Source: Flavihumibacter soli (GTDB taxonomy: Bacteria; Bacteroidota; Bacteroidia; Sphingobacteriales; Sphingobacteriaceae). From it: a DNA stretch of 64,000 nucleotides. The DNA lies in contig NZ_JAAFZB010000096.1 in NCBI RefSeq assembly GCF_010692725.1, positions 868,001 through 932,000 on the forward strand, in the 5' to 3' direction. Shown here one piece after another: positions 25,105 through 33,711 of the stretch (the stretch's first letter is position 1; each line of letters begins with the position of its first letter). The notes under the pieces are model-generated. The model did no database searches. It was not told where the DNA came from and saw only the letters and a list, made by a program, of their open reading frames with translations. Both the position numbers and the translations under genes were made by a program.

Positions 25105-26502
25105 ATGGGAAATTTAAAAACAAAACAATTAAATAAACTAGGCTACACCAACAATCAGTTAAGAAGCCTTGTGATCAATGTAGTTTCAAAACACTTTAAG
25201 CATTATAACAATGAGCAGATCATTGATTTATTAACCGCCATTAAAAATAATCCGGAGAACTACATTGATGATGTACACACCGGGAAAATCGCCGCGAAGA
25301 TAATTGGTAAAGTAGATGAACCAGGTTTTAAGTCTTACGATTTACGGGACGATGCTGTGCCCTACAAAGTATATGGTGCCAGGGACATCGAAGCAAGCGC
25401 CATCAAGCAAATGGAACTCGCAGCGAGACTACCGGTAAGCGTACAGGGTGCTTTAATGCCTGATGCACGCATGGGATTTGGCTTGCCTATCGGTGGAGTA
25501 CTCGCTACCAGGAGCGCAGTTATTCCTTACGCCGTTGGAATGGATATCGGTTGCCGAATGGCCTTGTCGATCATTGATGAAACTGATGCTTTTATCAAAC
25601 GCTCAGAATACCAGATCAAACAGGCCCTGAAAAACTTTACCCACTTTGGTATGGAAGGAGGACTCGAGGTCCGGCAGGAACATGAGGTGCTTGACAGCCC
25701 TGTTTTCCAGCAATTGGCTTTCCTGAAACCGCTGCGAGGTAAGGCAGTAAGACAATTGGGTACATCCGGTAACGGTAACCATTTTGTGGAGTTTGGTGAA
25801 ATCGAGCTCGCAGAAAACAACACATTGGGATTACCTGCGAAGAAGTACACTGCCTTACTATCACATTCTGGTAGTCGCGGACTAGGTGCGGCAATAGCAA
25901 AGCATTATACCCAGGTGGCGATGAATACCTGCAAACTACCGCGGCACGCAAAACAACTCGCCTGGCTCGATATGGATAGTGAGGCTGGTCAGGAATACTG
26001 GCTGGCGATGACACTGGCTGGCGATTACGCCAAAGCCTGCCACGAACAGATCCATGCTAACCTGCTTAAAGCCCTGGGACTAAAAGCCATTCAGGTTATT
26101 GAGAACCATCACAATTTTGCCTGGAAAGAGATGCATGATGGAAAGGAGGTGATTGTTCACCGCAAAGGCGCAACACCAGCAAACAGGGGAGAATTGGGAA
26201 TCATTCCCGGCAGTATGATCTCACCTGCCTACCTGGTAGCAGGGAAAGGTGTCAATACTGCTCTGAATTCTGCTTCGCATGGGGCTGGCCGTGTCATGAG
26301 CCGCCAGAAAGCCAAAGACAATATGACGGTTTCGGCAATGAGAAAGCTCTTGCTAAATGCCGGAGTAACACTTATCGGTGGCAGCGTCGAGGAAAACCCT
26401 TTAGCCTATAAAGACATCGAAAAGGTAATTCAGGCGCAAAGGGATCTGGTTGATATTCAAGGGAAGTTTACACCCCGTATTGTAAGAATGAACAAGGATT
26501 AA
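25105..26502 (+). CDS. rtcB: RtcB-family RNA ligase (RtcB2 type)
   Basis: A 465-residue GTP-dependent RNA ligase that joins 2',3'-cyclic phosphate (or 3'-phosphate) to 5'-OH ends. Metal-site motifs are VGMDIGCRM (Cys-150), GNGNHFVEF and HSGSRGLG; the guanylylated histidine is in ASHGAGRVMSR (about residue 392). The family's C-terminal IGGSVEENPLAYKDIEKV is intact. It is followed 3 bp later by prfH. RtcB2-PrfH operons repair 16S rRNA cut in the decoding centre by ribotoxins such as colicin E3 and then release stalled ribosomes, so this copy is best read as an rRNA repair enzyme rather than a tRNA-splicing ligase. Confidence 0.95.
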   Translation: MGNLKTKQLNKLGYTNNQLRSLVINVVSKHFKHYNNEQIIDLLTAIKNNPENYIDDVHTGKIAAKIIGKVDEPGFKSYDLRDDAVPYKVYGARDIEASAIKQMELAARLPVSVQGALMPDARMGFGLPIGGVLATRSAVIPYAVGMDIGCRMALSIIDETDAFIKRSEYQIKQALKNFTHFGMEGGLEVRQEHEVLDSPVFQQLAFLKPLRGKAVRQLGTSGNGNHFVEFGEIELAENNTLGLPAKKYTALLSHSGSRGLGAAIAKHYTQVAMNTCKLPRHAKQLAWLDMDSEAGQEYWLAMTLAGDYAKACHEQIHANLLKALGLKAIQVIENHHNFAWKEMHDGKEVIVHRKGATPANRGELGIIPGSMISPAYLVAGKGVNTALNSASHGAGRVMSRQKAKDNMTVSAMRKLLLNAGVTLIGGSVEENPLAYKDIEKVIQAQRDLVDIQGKFTPRIVRMNKD

Positions 26503-26505
26503 GCT

Positions 26506-27123
26506 ATGAAGAAGGTAATTATACAACTCACATCAGGAAAAGGCCCGGCAGAATGTTGCCGGGCAGTTTTCCGAATTCGTGAAATCATGATTAAACAAGC
26601 TTCCGCACAAGGAATCAATATTGTCGAGATTGATAGCAAAAAGGCAGATAGAGATGCCACGTTGCTTTCGGTTACCCTTGCCGCCCAGGGTGACAACCTG
26701 CAAGCATTCATTCAGGAATGGAAGGGTACAATTCAATGGATAGCTAAAAGCCCCTATCGTCCATACCATCAACGTAAAAACTGGTTTGCCGGCGTTTCAA
26801 TCTTTGATGTTAAGGAGTTCGCTGAATGGAATCCGCATGAGGTAAAAATAGAAACCTGCAGAGCCTCCGGCCCGGGTGGCCAAAATGTCAATAAAGTGGA
26901 AACGGCAGTTAGAGGCACGCATATTCCCTCAGGTATTCAGGTGTTCGCTATGGACAGCCGTTCGCAGCTGGAAAACAAAAAGTTGTGTTTGAGCAGGCTG
27001 GAAGCTAAAGTGATGAGCTGGCAGGCGGAACAATTAGCACAAAATCAAGTAAATCAGTGGCTATCTCATCTTTCTTTAAGCAGAGGAAATCCGATAAAAA
27101 CTTTTAGGATGGACCTGAGTTAG
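26506..27123 (+). CDS. prfH: Peptide chain release factor-like protein PrfH
   Basis: A 205-residue release-factor homologue. The catalytic GGQ is present in ASGPGGQNVNKVETAVRG (Gly-124, Gly-125, Gln-126), and the ending LSLSRGNPIKTFRMDLS is typical of PrfH. Domain I and the stop-codon recognition part of RF1/RF2 are reduced, as expected for PrfH, which acts on ribosomes with damaged decoding centres. The start is 3 bp after the rtcB stop, the canonical arrangement of the rtcB2-prfH pair. The gene is complete and intact. Confidence 0.95.
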   Translation: MKKVIIQLTSGKGPAECCRAVFRIREIMIKQASAQGINIVEIDSKKADRDATLLSVTLAAQGDNLQAFIQEWKGTIQWIAKSPYRPYHQRKNWFAGVSIFDVKEFAEWNPHEVKIETCRASGPGGQNVNKVETAVRGTHIPSGIQVFAMDSRSQLENKKLCLSRLEAKVMSWQAEQLAQNQVNQWLSHLSLSRGNPIKTFRMDLS

Positions 27124-27497
27124 TTAGGCCAGTAAAATGCAGGATGCTATTAGTTTCAGCTAAATATATTTTTATTCAGGGTTACTTATTTTGAATTTGA
27201 GTATTAATTACAAAGAAATTATAAAATAAAAAATATTAAGTTAAAAAGAGTGTAAAAAACTTCAAAACTGTTACTTTTAAGGTGATTTCTATCTCCCTGC
27301 CACTTTATAATGTGACATTGTATTTAACGCTGATTTTCTTTAAAATTAATTATAAGCATGGAACTATTTTATTCTTCGAGGATATCTATTGCCTTAAAAC
27401 ACCGTGGTTCAACGAAAAATGCATTTCTAATATCTTCTTTGCAAGCCTAACTCCAGAAGTAAACAACATCAATTTATAAACCTAAACACCAACGAAA
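27124..27497. other. AT-rich intergenic region without recognisable features
   Basis: The 374 bp between prfH and the DUF4349 gene are very AT-rich. I see no convincing hairpin with a T-run and no motif-bearing short gene. A TTACTTTTA near 27270 is a weak -7 candidate for the downstream lipoprotein. Confidence 0.5.
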
Positions 27498-28361
27498 ATG
27501 AAAATGACAAAATTCTCATTAGGGATTTGTATTGCCCTGACTTTTGCAGCATGTAGCAGTAACAGATCCGAAGAATCCGAGTTGGCATCGGCTGATACAT
27601 TAAATACAACAGCAGGTCTGGTCGCTGATCTTCCTGAAAATTCGGATAAACTGGTTAAAACAGCAGATCTTGATTTCCAGGTAAAAGATGTTTATAAAAG
27701 CAGTAGCAATATCCAGAAGAACGTTAAGAACCTTGGGGGCCTGGTAATGTACACTGATATCAAGACTTCAGAGATGGATAGTAAAACAATACCCGTCTCG
27801 AATGACTCATTACAGGTTATTTCTACTTATAAGATAGAAGCGCAGATGACCGTAAGGGTGCCTTCAGAAAATTTAAATGATTTTGTGCAGGCGGTAGCTC
27901 TTGACGCCACGCTGATTTACAGCGCATTAGTTAATATTGATGACCGTAGTATAGATTATTTAGGCAGTACCCTGAAACAACAAAGCAGGCAGCAAATCCT
28001 CAATAAAGAACTGAATAAGGATACACTTAGAACCAATGATGCGCTTCAACTAGCCGATCAACAGGATGCTATCATAGATGGGAAAATGAATAATCGCAGA
28101 ACAGATCTAGGTGTACGATATAGTACGGTTAGCCTACGTTTTTATCAAAACAGTTTATTAAGAAAAGAGATTATACCCAACAACGACCTAAGTGCTTACC
28201 AGCTCCCTGTTTATAGACGTTTCGTAGATGCGTTGGGTTCCGGCTTCAACTTCTTCCTTTCCATTATCATAGGCATAGCACATGTTTGGCCTGTTTTTAT
28301 TTTTGGAGCAGGAGGATGGCTGTCTTACCGCTATATACAAAGGATAAAAGTTAAAATTTAA
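27498..28361 (+). CDS. DUF4349 domain lipoprotein with C-terminal membrane segment
   Basis: A 287-residue protein. The start MKMTKFSLGICIALTFAACS contains the lipobox FAAC. The middle carries the DUF4349 pattern: KLVKTADLDFQVKDVYKSSS, a strand-rich block TYKIEAQMTVRVPSENLNDF, SRSIDYLGS-like DDRSIDYLGS, and the long helical coiled stretch (about 165-210) of the family. A hydrophobic helix near the C-terminus (FNFFLSIIIGIAHVWPVFIF) is also usual. The family's role is unknown. It stands alone before the GbsR-type operon. Confidence 0.85.
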   Translation: MKMTKFSLGICIALTFAACSSNRSEESELASADTLNTTAGLVADLPENSDKLVKTADLDFQVKDVYKSSSNIQKNVKNLGGLVMYTDIKTSEMDSKTIPVSNDSLQVISTYKIEAQMTVRVPSENLNDFVQAVALDATLIYSALVNIDDRSIDYLGSTLKQQSRQQILNKELNKDTLRTNDALQLADQQDAIIDGKMNNRRTDLGVRYSTVSLRFYQNSLLRKEIIPNNDLSAYQLPVYRRFVDALGSGFNFFLSIIIGIAHVWPVFIFGAGGWLSYRYIQRIKVKI

Positions 28362-28436
28362 GTGTCATCCCACTACCCTCCTCCTTTACGCCCGGACTAA
28401 AAACCAATTATTAATATCAAGTCGGACTAAGTATTA

Positions 28437-28466
28437 TTAAACTTTCAATATATTTTGAAAGTTTAA
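28437..28466. promoter_or_regulatory. Perfect inverted repeat, operator of the GbsR/MarR operon
   Basis: TTAAACTTTCAA (28437-28448) and TTGAAAGTTTAA (28455-28466) are perfect 12-bp arms around TATATT, 22 bp before the regulator ATG. The repeat overlaps a -7-like TATATTTTG, so a bound dimer would shut the promoter. A weaker copy, ACTTTCA-N8-TGAAAAT, lies in front of the next gene at 29013-29034, supporting autoregulation by the encoded winged-helix protein. Confidence 0.75.
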
Positions 28467-28487
28467 TAACTTCCTCTATATTGTTCC

Positions 28488-28994
28488 ATGGAACTGGCAG
28501 AAGCAAAGAAAAAGTTTATTGAGACCTGGGGAAAGTTGGGATCTGAATGGGGCATAAACCGTACCATGGCACAGGTACATGCTTTATTGCTGATTTCACC
28601 AGAGGCTCTCACTACCGAAGAGATCATGGAAACATTAAGCATCTCCAGAGGGAATGCGAACATGACTTTAAGGGATTTAATAGGCTGGGGATTGATTGAA
28701 AAGCAACATAAGGCAGGCGAGCGAAAGGAATATTTCTATGCTGATAAAGATACCTGGAACATTGCCCGCCAGGTAGCTAAAGAGCGGCGGAAAAGAGAGC
28801 TGGACCCGATGTTAAAAGCGCTGGATGAATTATCAAAGGTAGAGGGAGATGTAAACGATCCCGATTACAAGACATTTAATAAGTCAGTTACCGATATCAA
28901 TAAGCTGGCTAAGAACGTGGATAAAACATTGGATACAATGCTTAAGGCAGAAGAAAACTGGTTTTGGGGCTCCCTATTTAAAATATTCAAGTAG
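28488..28994 (+). CDS. GbsR/MarR-family transcriptional regulator
   Basis: A 168-residue winged-helix protein. ELAEAKKKFIETWGKLGSEW followed by GINRTMAQVHALLLI is the GbsR-type N-terminus, and the DNA-binding helices are in TEEIMETLSISRGNANMTLR (about residues 46-65), followed by the wing KAGERKEYFYAD. It heads an operon with a DCC-type thiol oxidoreductase, a TIGR01777 epimerase-like protein, an SRPBCC protein and a small membrane protein, an arrangement I know from other Bacteroidota. The perfect palindrome upstream is its likely binding site. The signal sensed is not known. Confidence 0.92.
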   Translation: MELAEAKKKFIETWGKLGSEWGINRTMAQVHALLLISPEALTTEEIMETLSISRGNANMTLRDLIGWGLIEKQHKAGERKEYFYADKDTWNIARQVAKERRKRELDPMLKALDELSKVEGDVNDPDYKTFNKSVTDINKLAKNVDKTLDTMLKAEENWFWGSLFKIFK

Positions 28995-29012
28995 AATATT
29001 TTTTTATAAATA

Positions 29013-29034
29013 ACTTTCAATTTTTACTGAAAAT
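29013..29034. promoter_or_regulatory. Second, imperfect operator-like repeat
   Basis: ACTTTCA (29013-29019) and TGAAAAT (29028-29034) repeat the inner arms of the 28437-28466 palindrome with one mismatch. It lies in the 76-bp gap before the DCC gene and may be a second binding site of the GbsR-type protein. Confidence 0.4.
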
Positions 29035-29070
29035 TCAATAAGTATAAACAAATAAACTATAGCAAGTGTG

Positions 29071-29895
29071 ATGAAAACGCTTAAGAACCACCTTATCCTT
29101 TTCGACGCCGAATGCCCCATGTGCCGGATGTATACTCATGCCTTTGTAGAAATCGGAATGCTGGATAACAATGGAAGAACAGCCTACCAGGAAATTCCGG
29201 CGCAGGCTTGTCCGATGCTCGACAGGCAGCGTGCAGTAAATGAGATCGCACTGGTCAATCAGGAAACCGGTGAAGTAACCTACGGAGTAGAAAGTTTGTT
29301 CAAAGTGTTCGCCGCTTCCTTTCCTTTCCTAAAGCCTTTGTTTTTATTCAGCCCGTTCGTTTGGCTGATGAGCAAAATCTATGCGTTTATTGCATTCAAC
29401 CGCCGGGTTATCATTCCTGCGCCAATTGAAACAAACAGCTTTGAACTTCAACCCACATTCAGGCTGGATTACCGGATCGCATATCTTTTTGTAACATGGA
29501 TCATTACGGCATTTATCCTTTCTGCTTACGCGGCGCTAATGAATGGCCTGCTACCTGCAGGAAATGCATATCGGGAGTATTTAATCTGCGGCGGTCAGAT
29601 ATTTTTCCAGGGAGCAATCATCAGCATAATTCACAAGGACAAAGGCTGGGATTACTTGGGAAATATGATGACGATTTCCTTCGGAGTCGCCCTGCTCCTA
29701 CTACCCGTTCTGCTTTTAGCACAATGGCTAAATCTTCATCCGATCTTTTACGCCGTATGGTTTATGGGAGTAGCAGGTCTTATGCTCCTGGAGCACATCC
29801 GCAGAAGCAGGCTTTTAGAACTGGGTTGGATTTTAACAAGCAGTTGGGTGCTGTATCGTATTCTGGTTCTTTTATTCATCCTTTTAACAAACTAA
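29071..29895 (+). CDS. DCC (DUF393) thiol-disulfide oxidoreductase-like membrane protein
   Basis: A 274-residue protein started at ATG 29071 (the preceding GTG is possible). The N-terminal DCC domain has the name-giving pattern LILFDAECPMCRMYTHAFVE (CPMC, about residues 12-22), fused to a C-terminal part with about four or five membrane segments (ITAFILSAYAALMN, FGVALLLLPVLLLAQWL, GLMLLEHIRR). Second gene of the GbsR operon. DCC proteins are predicted to act on thiols, but activity is not shown. Stop and next ATG are one base apart. Confidence 0.88.
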   Translation: MKTLKNHLILFDAECPMCRMYTHAFVEIGMLDNNGRTAYQEIPAQACPMLDRQRAVNEIALVNQETGEVTYGVESLFKVFAASFPFLKPLFLFSPFVWLMSKIYAFIAFNRRVIIPAPIETNSFELQPTFRLDYRIAYLFVTWIITAFILSAYAALMNGLLPAGNAYREYLICGGQIFFQGAIISIIHKDKGWDYLGNMMTISFGVALLLLPVLLLAQWLNLHPIFYAVWFMGVAGLMLLEHIRRSRLLELGWILTSSWVLYRILVLLFILLTN

Positions 29896-29896
29896 C

Positions 29897-30823
29897 ATGA
29901 AGTACAAAAAAATAGTCCTGGCCGGAGGTAATGGATACCTTGGCGGAGTGCTGGCCGAATATTATAAGCCTCTTGCACACACCGTGATTATTCTAAGCCG
30001 GAAGGTCAAGGCAGACGACGAGAATATACAAACTGTGCTATGGGACGGTCGTACAGAAGGAGAATGGATAGACAGCTTGAATGGTGCAGATATGTTAATC
30101 AACCTTTGCGGTAAAAATGTCAACTGCAGATACACGGAAGAGAATAAAGCTGAAATCATCAATTCAAGGATAATTCCAACAGCACTTTTAGGGAAAGCGA
30201 TCGCAGAGATGGAGAATCCGCCAAAGCTTTGGATTAATGTTACTTCTGCAACCATTTACAGGCATGCCGAAGATCGTCCACAGGATGAAGAAAACGGAGA
30301 AACAGGTTACGGATTTTCAATTGATGTTTGTCGCAAATGGGAAGAAGCTTTCTTTAGTACCAATACCCCTCATACCCGAAAGATTGCACTGCGCATGGGC
30401 ATTGTACTTGGGCGCAAAGACGCGGCTTTCCCACGCTTGCTTGCCCTGGTAAAATGCGGACTGGGTGGGAAGCAGGGCGATGGCGAGCAGTATATTTCAT
30501 GGGTACACGAACAAGATGCCGCAAAGTGTACTGAATGGTTAATGAATCACAATGAACTCAACGGGGTGATCAACTGTACAGCACCAGAGCCGGTAAAAAA
30601 TGCCGCCTTAATGTATGCAATTCGCAATGCATATGGAGTTCCTTTCGGTTTACCAGCTCCGGCATGGTTACTTGAAATCGGAGCGAAATTAATCGGGACA
30701 GAGACTGAATTGATTTTGAAAAGCAGGTGGGTATTACCAAAGCGACTGACTGATAGTGGTTATACTTTTCTGTTTTCAAAAGCAGAACATGCGGTGAAAG
30801 ACCTTTTAAGTATCAGAAATTGA
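29897..30823 (+). CDS. TIGR01777-family epimerase-like NAD(P)-binding protein
   Basis: A 308-residue extended short-chain dehydrogenase (SDR39U1-like). The cofactor motif is LAGGNGYLGGVLAEYYKP; LINLCGKNVNCRY, ATIYRHAEDRP and the C-terminal YTFLFSKAEHAVKDLL follow the TIGR01777 pattern. The substrate of the family is unknown. It starts one base after the DCC gene and is followed 58 bp later by the SRPBCC gene. In other bacteria similar proteins lie with DCC and SRPBCC partners, which agrees with a joint role. Confidence 0.9.
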   Translation: MKYKKIVLAGGNGYLGGVLAEYYKPLAHTVIILSRKVKADDENIQTVLWDGRTEGEWIDSLNGADMLINLCGKNVNCRYTEENKAEIINSRIIPTALLGKAIAEMENPPKLWINVTSATIYRHAEDRPQDEENGETGYGFSIDVCRKWEEAFFSTNTPHTRKIALRMGIVLGRKDAAFPRLLALVKCGLGGKQGDGEQYISWVHEQDAAKCTEWLMNHNELNGVINCTAPEPVKNAALMYAIRNAYGVPFGLPAPAWLLEIGAKLIGTETELILKSRWVLPKRLTDSGYTFLFSKAEHAVKDLLSIRN

Positions 30824-30881
30824 GTTATGAGAAGAACACTCACTACCAGTTCCAGCATTCATCTAAATAAATCAACTAAAT

Positions 30882-31352
30882 ATGCCAAATATCCTCCTAA
30901 GCACCCGGATAAATGCTCCGGTTGAAGTCTGTTTCAATCTTGCCCGAAGTATCGATCTCCATCTGGACACGATGAAGCATACCGGCGAAAGAGCGATTGC
31001 CGGAACTACCAGTGGTTTGATCGGACTGCATGAGACTGTAACATGGAAAGCCCGTCATTTTGGAGTATCTCTAAAATTAACCAGCAAGATCACGGAATGT
31101 GTCTATCCGGTAACCTTTGCTGATGAAATGGTTGACGGTCCCTTCAAAATGATGAAGCACAGGCATGTATTTGAACAAATGCAAGGATATACCTTAATGA
31201 CAGACAAATTTGTGTATGAGTCGCCTTTGGGCATACTCGGCTACCTTGCAGATCTGTTGTTTCTCAGAAAGTATATGCAGAACCTCATCGAACACCGTAA
31301 TCAGGTTATAAAACAAAAAGCAGAATCAACAACCGCAAATCTGGTCATATGA
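30882..31352 (+). CDS. SRPBCC-fold (START-like) protein
   Basis: A 156-residue small-ligand-binding fold. It opens ILLSTRINAPVEVCFNLARS, the START/SRPBCC beginning, with the block VTWKARHFGVSLKLTSKITE and the ending FLRKYMQNLIEHRNQVIKQK typical of the cell-division-inhibitor-like group paired with TIGR01777 proteins. Lipid or hydrophobic ligand binding is likely. Its stop overlaps the next ATG by four bases. Confidence 0.88.
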   Translation: MPNILLSTRINAPVEVCFNLARSIDLHLDTMKHTGERAIAGTTSGLIGLHETVTWKARHFGVSLKLTSKITECVYPVTFADEMVDGPFKMMKHRHVFEQMQGYTLMTDKFVYESPLGILGYLADLLFLRKYMQNLIEHRNQVIKQKAESTTANLVI

Positions 31353-31852
31353 AAACTCCTGAGCAGCGATTAAAAAGTAAAATTAAGCGATTGATGATCT
31401 TCTTTATCGCGGCACTCGTCCTGAGTGGAATTACCGCTTTCCCTATAGAAAGTCAGCTTGCTGTCGCGATGAATTACCTGGACATCTTCCCTGTGACTAT
31501 TCAACATTGGCTCATTACGATTTATGATGCGGTTAAATCAACAAACGATAATTACCCCTATCTGGCGTATGGTACGGACTGGCTGGCATTTGCCCATATC
31601 GTAATTGCCACAGCTTTTATCGGGCCTCTTCGAGATCCTGTAAGAAATATCCGGGTGGTTCAGTTTGGTATGATAGCCTGCATGATGGTGATCCCTTTAG
31701 CATTCATCGCAGGCCCAATAAGGAATATCCCCTTGTTTTGGCAACTAATAGATTGCTCTTTCGGAGTAATTGGTATAATTCCTCTATACATATGCTACAG
31801 AAATATCAAAAGATTAGAATATCTCCAACACAATTCCCTTACTCCACAATAG
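31349..31852 (+). CDS. Small integral membrane protein, last gene of the GbsR operon
   Basis: A 167-residue protein with about four membrane helices (MIFFIAALVLSGITAF; WLAFAHIVIATAFIG; GMIACMMVIPLAFIAG; CSFGVIGIIPLYICY). It starts inside the stop of the SRPBCC gene (ATGA), so translation is coupled. No family with known activity is recognised. Operon position suggests a role with the DCC and TIGR01777 proteins at the inner membrane. Confidence 0.8.
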   Translation: MKTPEQRLKSKIKRLMIFFIAALVLSGITAFPIESQLAVAMNYLDIFPVTIQHWLITIYDAVKSTNDNYPYLAYGTDWLAFAHIVIATAFIGPLRDPVRNIRVVQFGMIACMMVIPLAFIAGPIRNIPLFWQLIDCSFGVIGIIPLYICYRNIKRLEYLQHNSLTPQ

Positions 31853-31926
31853 TCCGATAGAACTGGATTGTGAGCCCGAATAATGACTATAAATGAGGAG
31901 TGTTTATCATACGATCCTTCAAAAAA

Positions 31927-33705
31927 TCACAGAAACGTTATTCCTGCACTCCAGCCAAGCCATCCTCTGGGAGATTTATTACCAGAGCTCACCGGACCGA
32001 TCCGCTTTTTAAATCCCTCAGCACTTGAAACATTCGGGTCTGTATAATAAATATTGTAAGCCGGCCCGGCGAAAAGACTGATCCCTTTCACAATTTTGAC
32101 CTGGGCATTAAGCTGCGCTCTGCTGAGAATGTTCGCTGCATCAAAATTTCCTAAGTATAAACCCTGTGACGATATTTCCATGGAGGCCGACAAACGGTTA
32201 TTGAAAATAAAGTCGTGCCCGAAGCCCAACCCTGCTGAGTATACTTTTTCACCCTCCTTGAACGTTGCCGCACCGATCAGAATAGAATAAAGTTTAGCAT
32301 TACCTGTTTTTATGCCCGCCTGATAATTAAATACATCATTAGACGAAAGGCTCACCTTATGGTAGCCTTTATTCACCCAATTGATCAAGCCAACACTTAC
32401 ACCGGAAGAGCTGTCCGCATAATTGATCAGCCCGATCTGAACACCATTCATCTTTTTAGCATGGTTGAAAATAGCGGCAATCTGCATCCCCTGCATTTCG
32501 TGCCTTGCTACATTTGAAATTGCGGAAATCTGCAGCCCATCCATGTTTTTCGCCACATTTCCGATCCCGGCAAGCTGTACTCCCCGTACCTTATTAGAAA
32601 CTATGTTAGAAATGCCCGCCACCTGAACGCCTTTGAAATCTTTGCGAACGTGGTTAAGGATACCGGCTGCCTGCCATCCATCCATATTCTTCCGTACATC
32701 ATTCATGATACCCCCGGCCTGGAAGCCCCGAACACTATCGAGAACTGAATTCCCTATTCCGCCTGCCTGGAACCCACGCACTGAACCACCTACAAGGTTT
32801 GTAAGGCCTGCAAGCTGTACATGCTTAACATCCCCTTTGTTTATATTAAACAGGCCCGCTACTTCAATCCCATTAACTCCGGCTGTATAACCACCAAACA
32901 CATTTAAGGAGGCCTTATTCACAACCTGAGAACTAAACATTCCATGCGAGCTTATGCCCGGTAACAAAGAAGCCTGGAATGGGCTGCTCGCCATAAACCC
33001 GGGGATATTTAAACTTTGGATCTGTTGCTTTGCCGACACGAGGAATCGTCCGAGGCCGAGGCGCTCTACAATATTTGAAGTATAGCCAGAGTAATCCTCA
33101 TCCTTATAAACATAACCTTCAGGCTTAATGGTGACAGTAGAAAGGAACATGATGCTGGTATCCCGGTAAGCCTCCTTACTCACGGTAAGTACAACCGACT
33201 GAAGATCTCCACGAATCCGCATGCGGAAATAGCCATCTTCATTGGTAAGGGTAGATACAAGTAACTGCTTCTCGTATACACTGGCATCCGGAACCGTTTT
33301 TCCTGTATAAACATCCACTACCTTGCCCGTAATCAGATAATGCCGTGAATCAGTTGTTATCAAGTCAGGCTCGATAGCGAAATGCAGAAGTGTCGACCTC
33401 AGAATGATATAGTTATTGCTCTCCCGGTAATCAACCGTCCCAAGAAAGATCTTATCCAGAACATCCCGGACAGTTTGATTTTTTACATTCAGACTGATCA
33501 GGCTGTCCCTATTAAACGCATTGCCGCTGTAAGAGAAATAGAAGTCCCCCCTTTTACTTATCTGATCCAGAACGTCTCCGACAGGCTGACGTGAAATATC
33601 AAGGGAAACCCGTTTGTATAAATTCGGAAGATATGAAGTATGCTGAGCATACGAGCCAGAAACAAAGCCTAGAATAATCAGTACGAGGATAACTTTCTTG
33701 CTCAT
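31927..33705 (-). CDS. STN-domain protein with LA_2272-type surface repeats
   Basis: A 592-residue exported protein (signal MSKKVILVLIILGFVSGSYA). After the signal comes a secretin/TonB N-terminal (STN) domain (about 33-103: VSLDISRQPVGDVLDQISKR), then a carboxypeptidase-regulatory-like beta domain (about 124-195: ITGKVVDVYTGKTVPDASVY), then about nine repeats of 18-20 residues (about 271-443) of the form G-hydrophobic-Q-x-AG-I-x-N, e.g. GVQVAGISNIV and RGVQLAGIGNVA. The C-terminal part looks like an outer-membrane strand region. There is no TonB box, plug or 22-strand barrel, so it is not a transporter. It lies 6 bp after fecR. The repeat part matches the LA_2272 surface repeat family from recall. 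Confidence 0.85.
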   Translation of the reverse strand: MSKKVILVLIILGFVSGSYAQHTSYLPNLYKRVSLDISRQPVGDVLDQISKRGDFYFSYSGNAFNRDSLISLNVKNQTVRDVLDKIFLGTVDYRESNNYIILRSTLLHFAIEPDLITTDSRHYLITGKVVDVYTGKTVPDASVYEKQLLVSTLTNEDGYFRMRIRGDLQSVVLTVSKEAYRDTSIMFLSTVTIKPEGYVYKDEDYSGYTSNIVERLGLGRFLVSAKQQIQSLNIPGFMASSPFQASLLPGISSHGMFSSQVVNKASLNVFGGYTAGVNGIEVAGLFNINKGDVKHVQLAGLTNLVGGSVRGFQAGGIGNSVLDSVRGFQAGGIMNDVRKNMDGWQAAGILNHVRKDFKGVQVAGISNIVSNKVRGVQLAGIGNVAKNMDGLQISAISNVARHEMQGMQIAAIFNHAKKMNGVQIGLINYADSSSGVSVGLINWVNKGYHKVSLSSNDVFNYQAGIKTGNAKLYSILIGAATFKEGEKVYSAGLGFGHDFIFNNRLSASMEISSQGLYLGNFDAANILSRAQLNAQVKIVKGISLFAGPAYNIYYTDPNVSSAEGFKKRIGPVSSGNKSPRGWLGWSAGITFL

Positions 33706-33711
33706 TTCAAA

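Noticed and set aside
27282-27479. 65-codon frame in the AT-rich gap before the DUF4349 gene
   Set aside because: Composition follows the AT-rich background and no signal or motif is seen.
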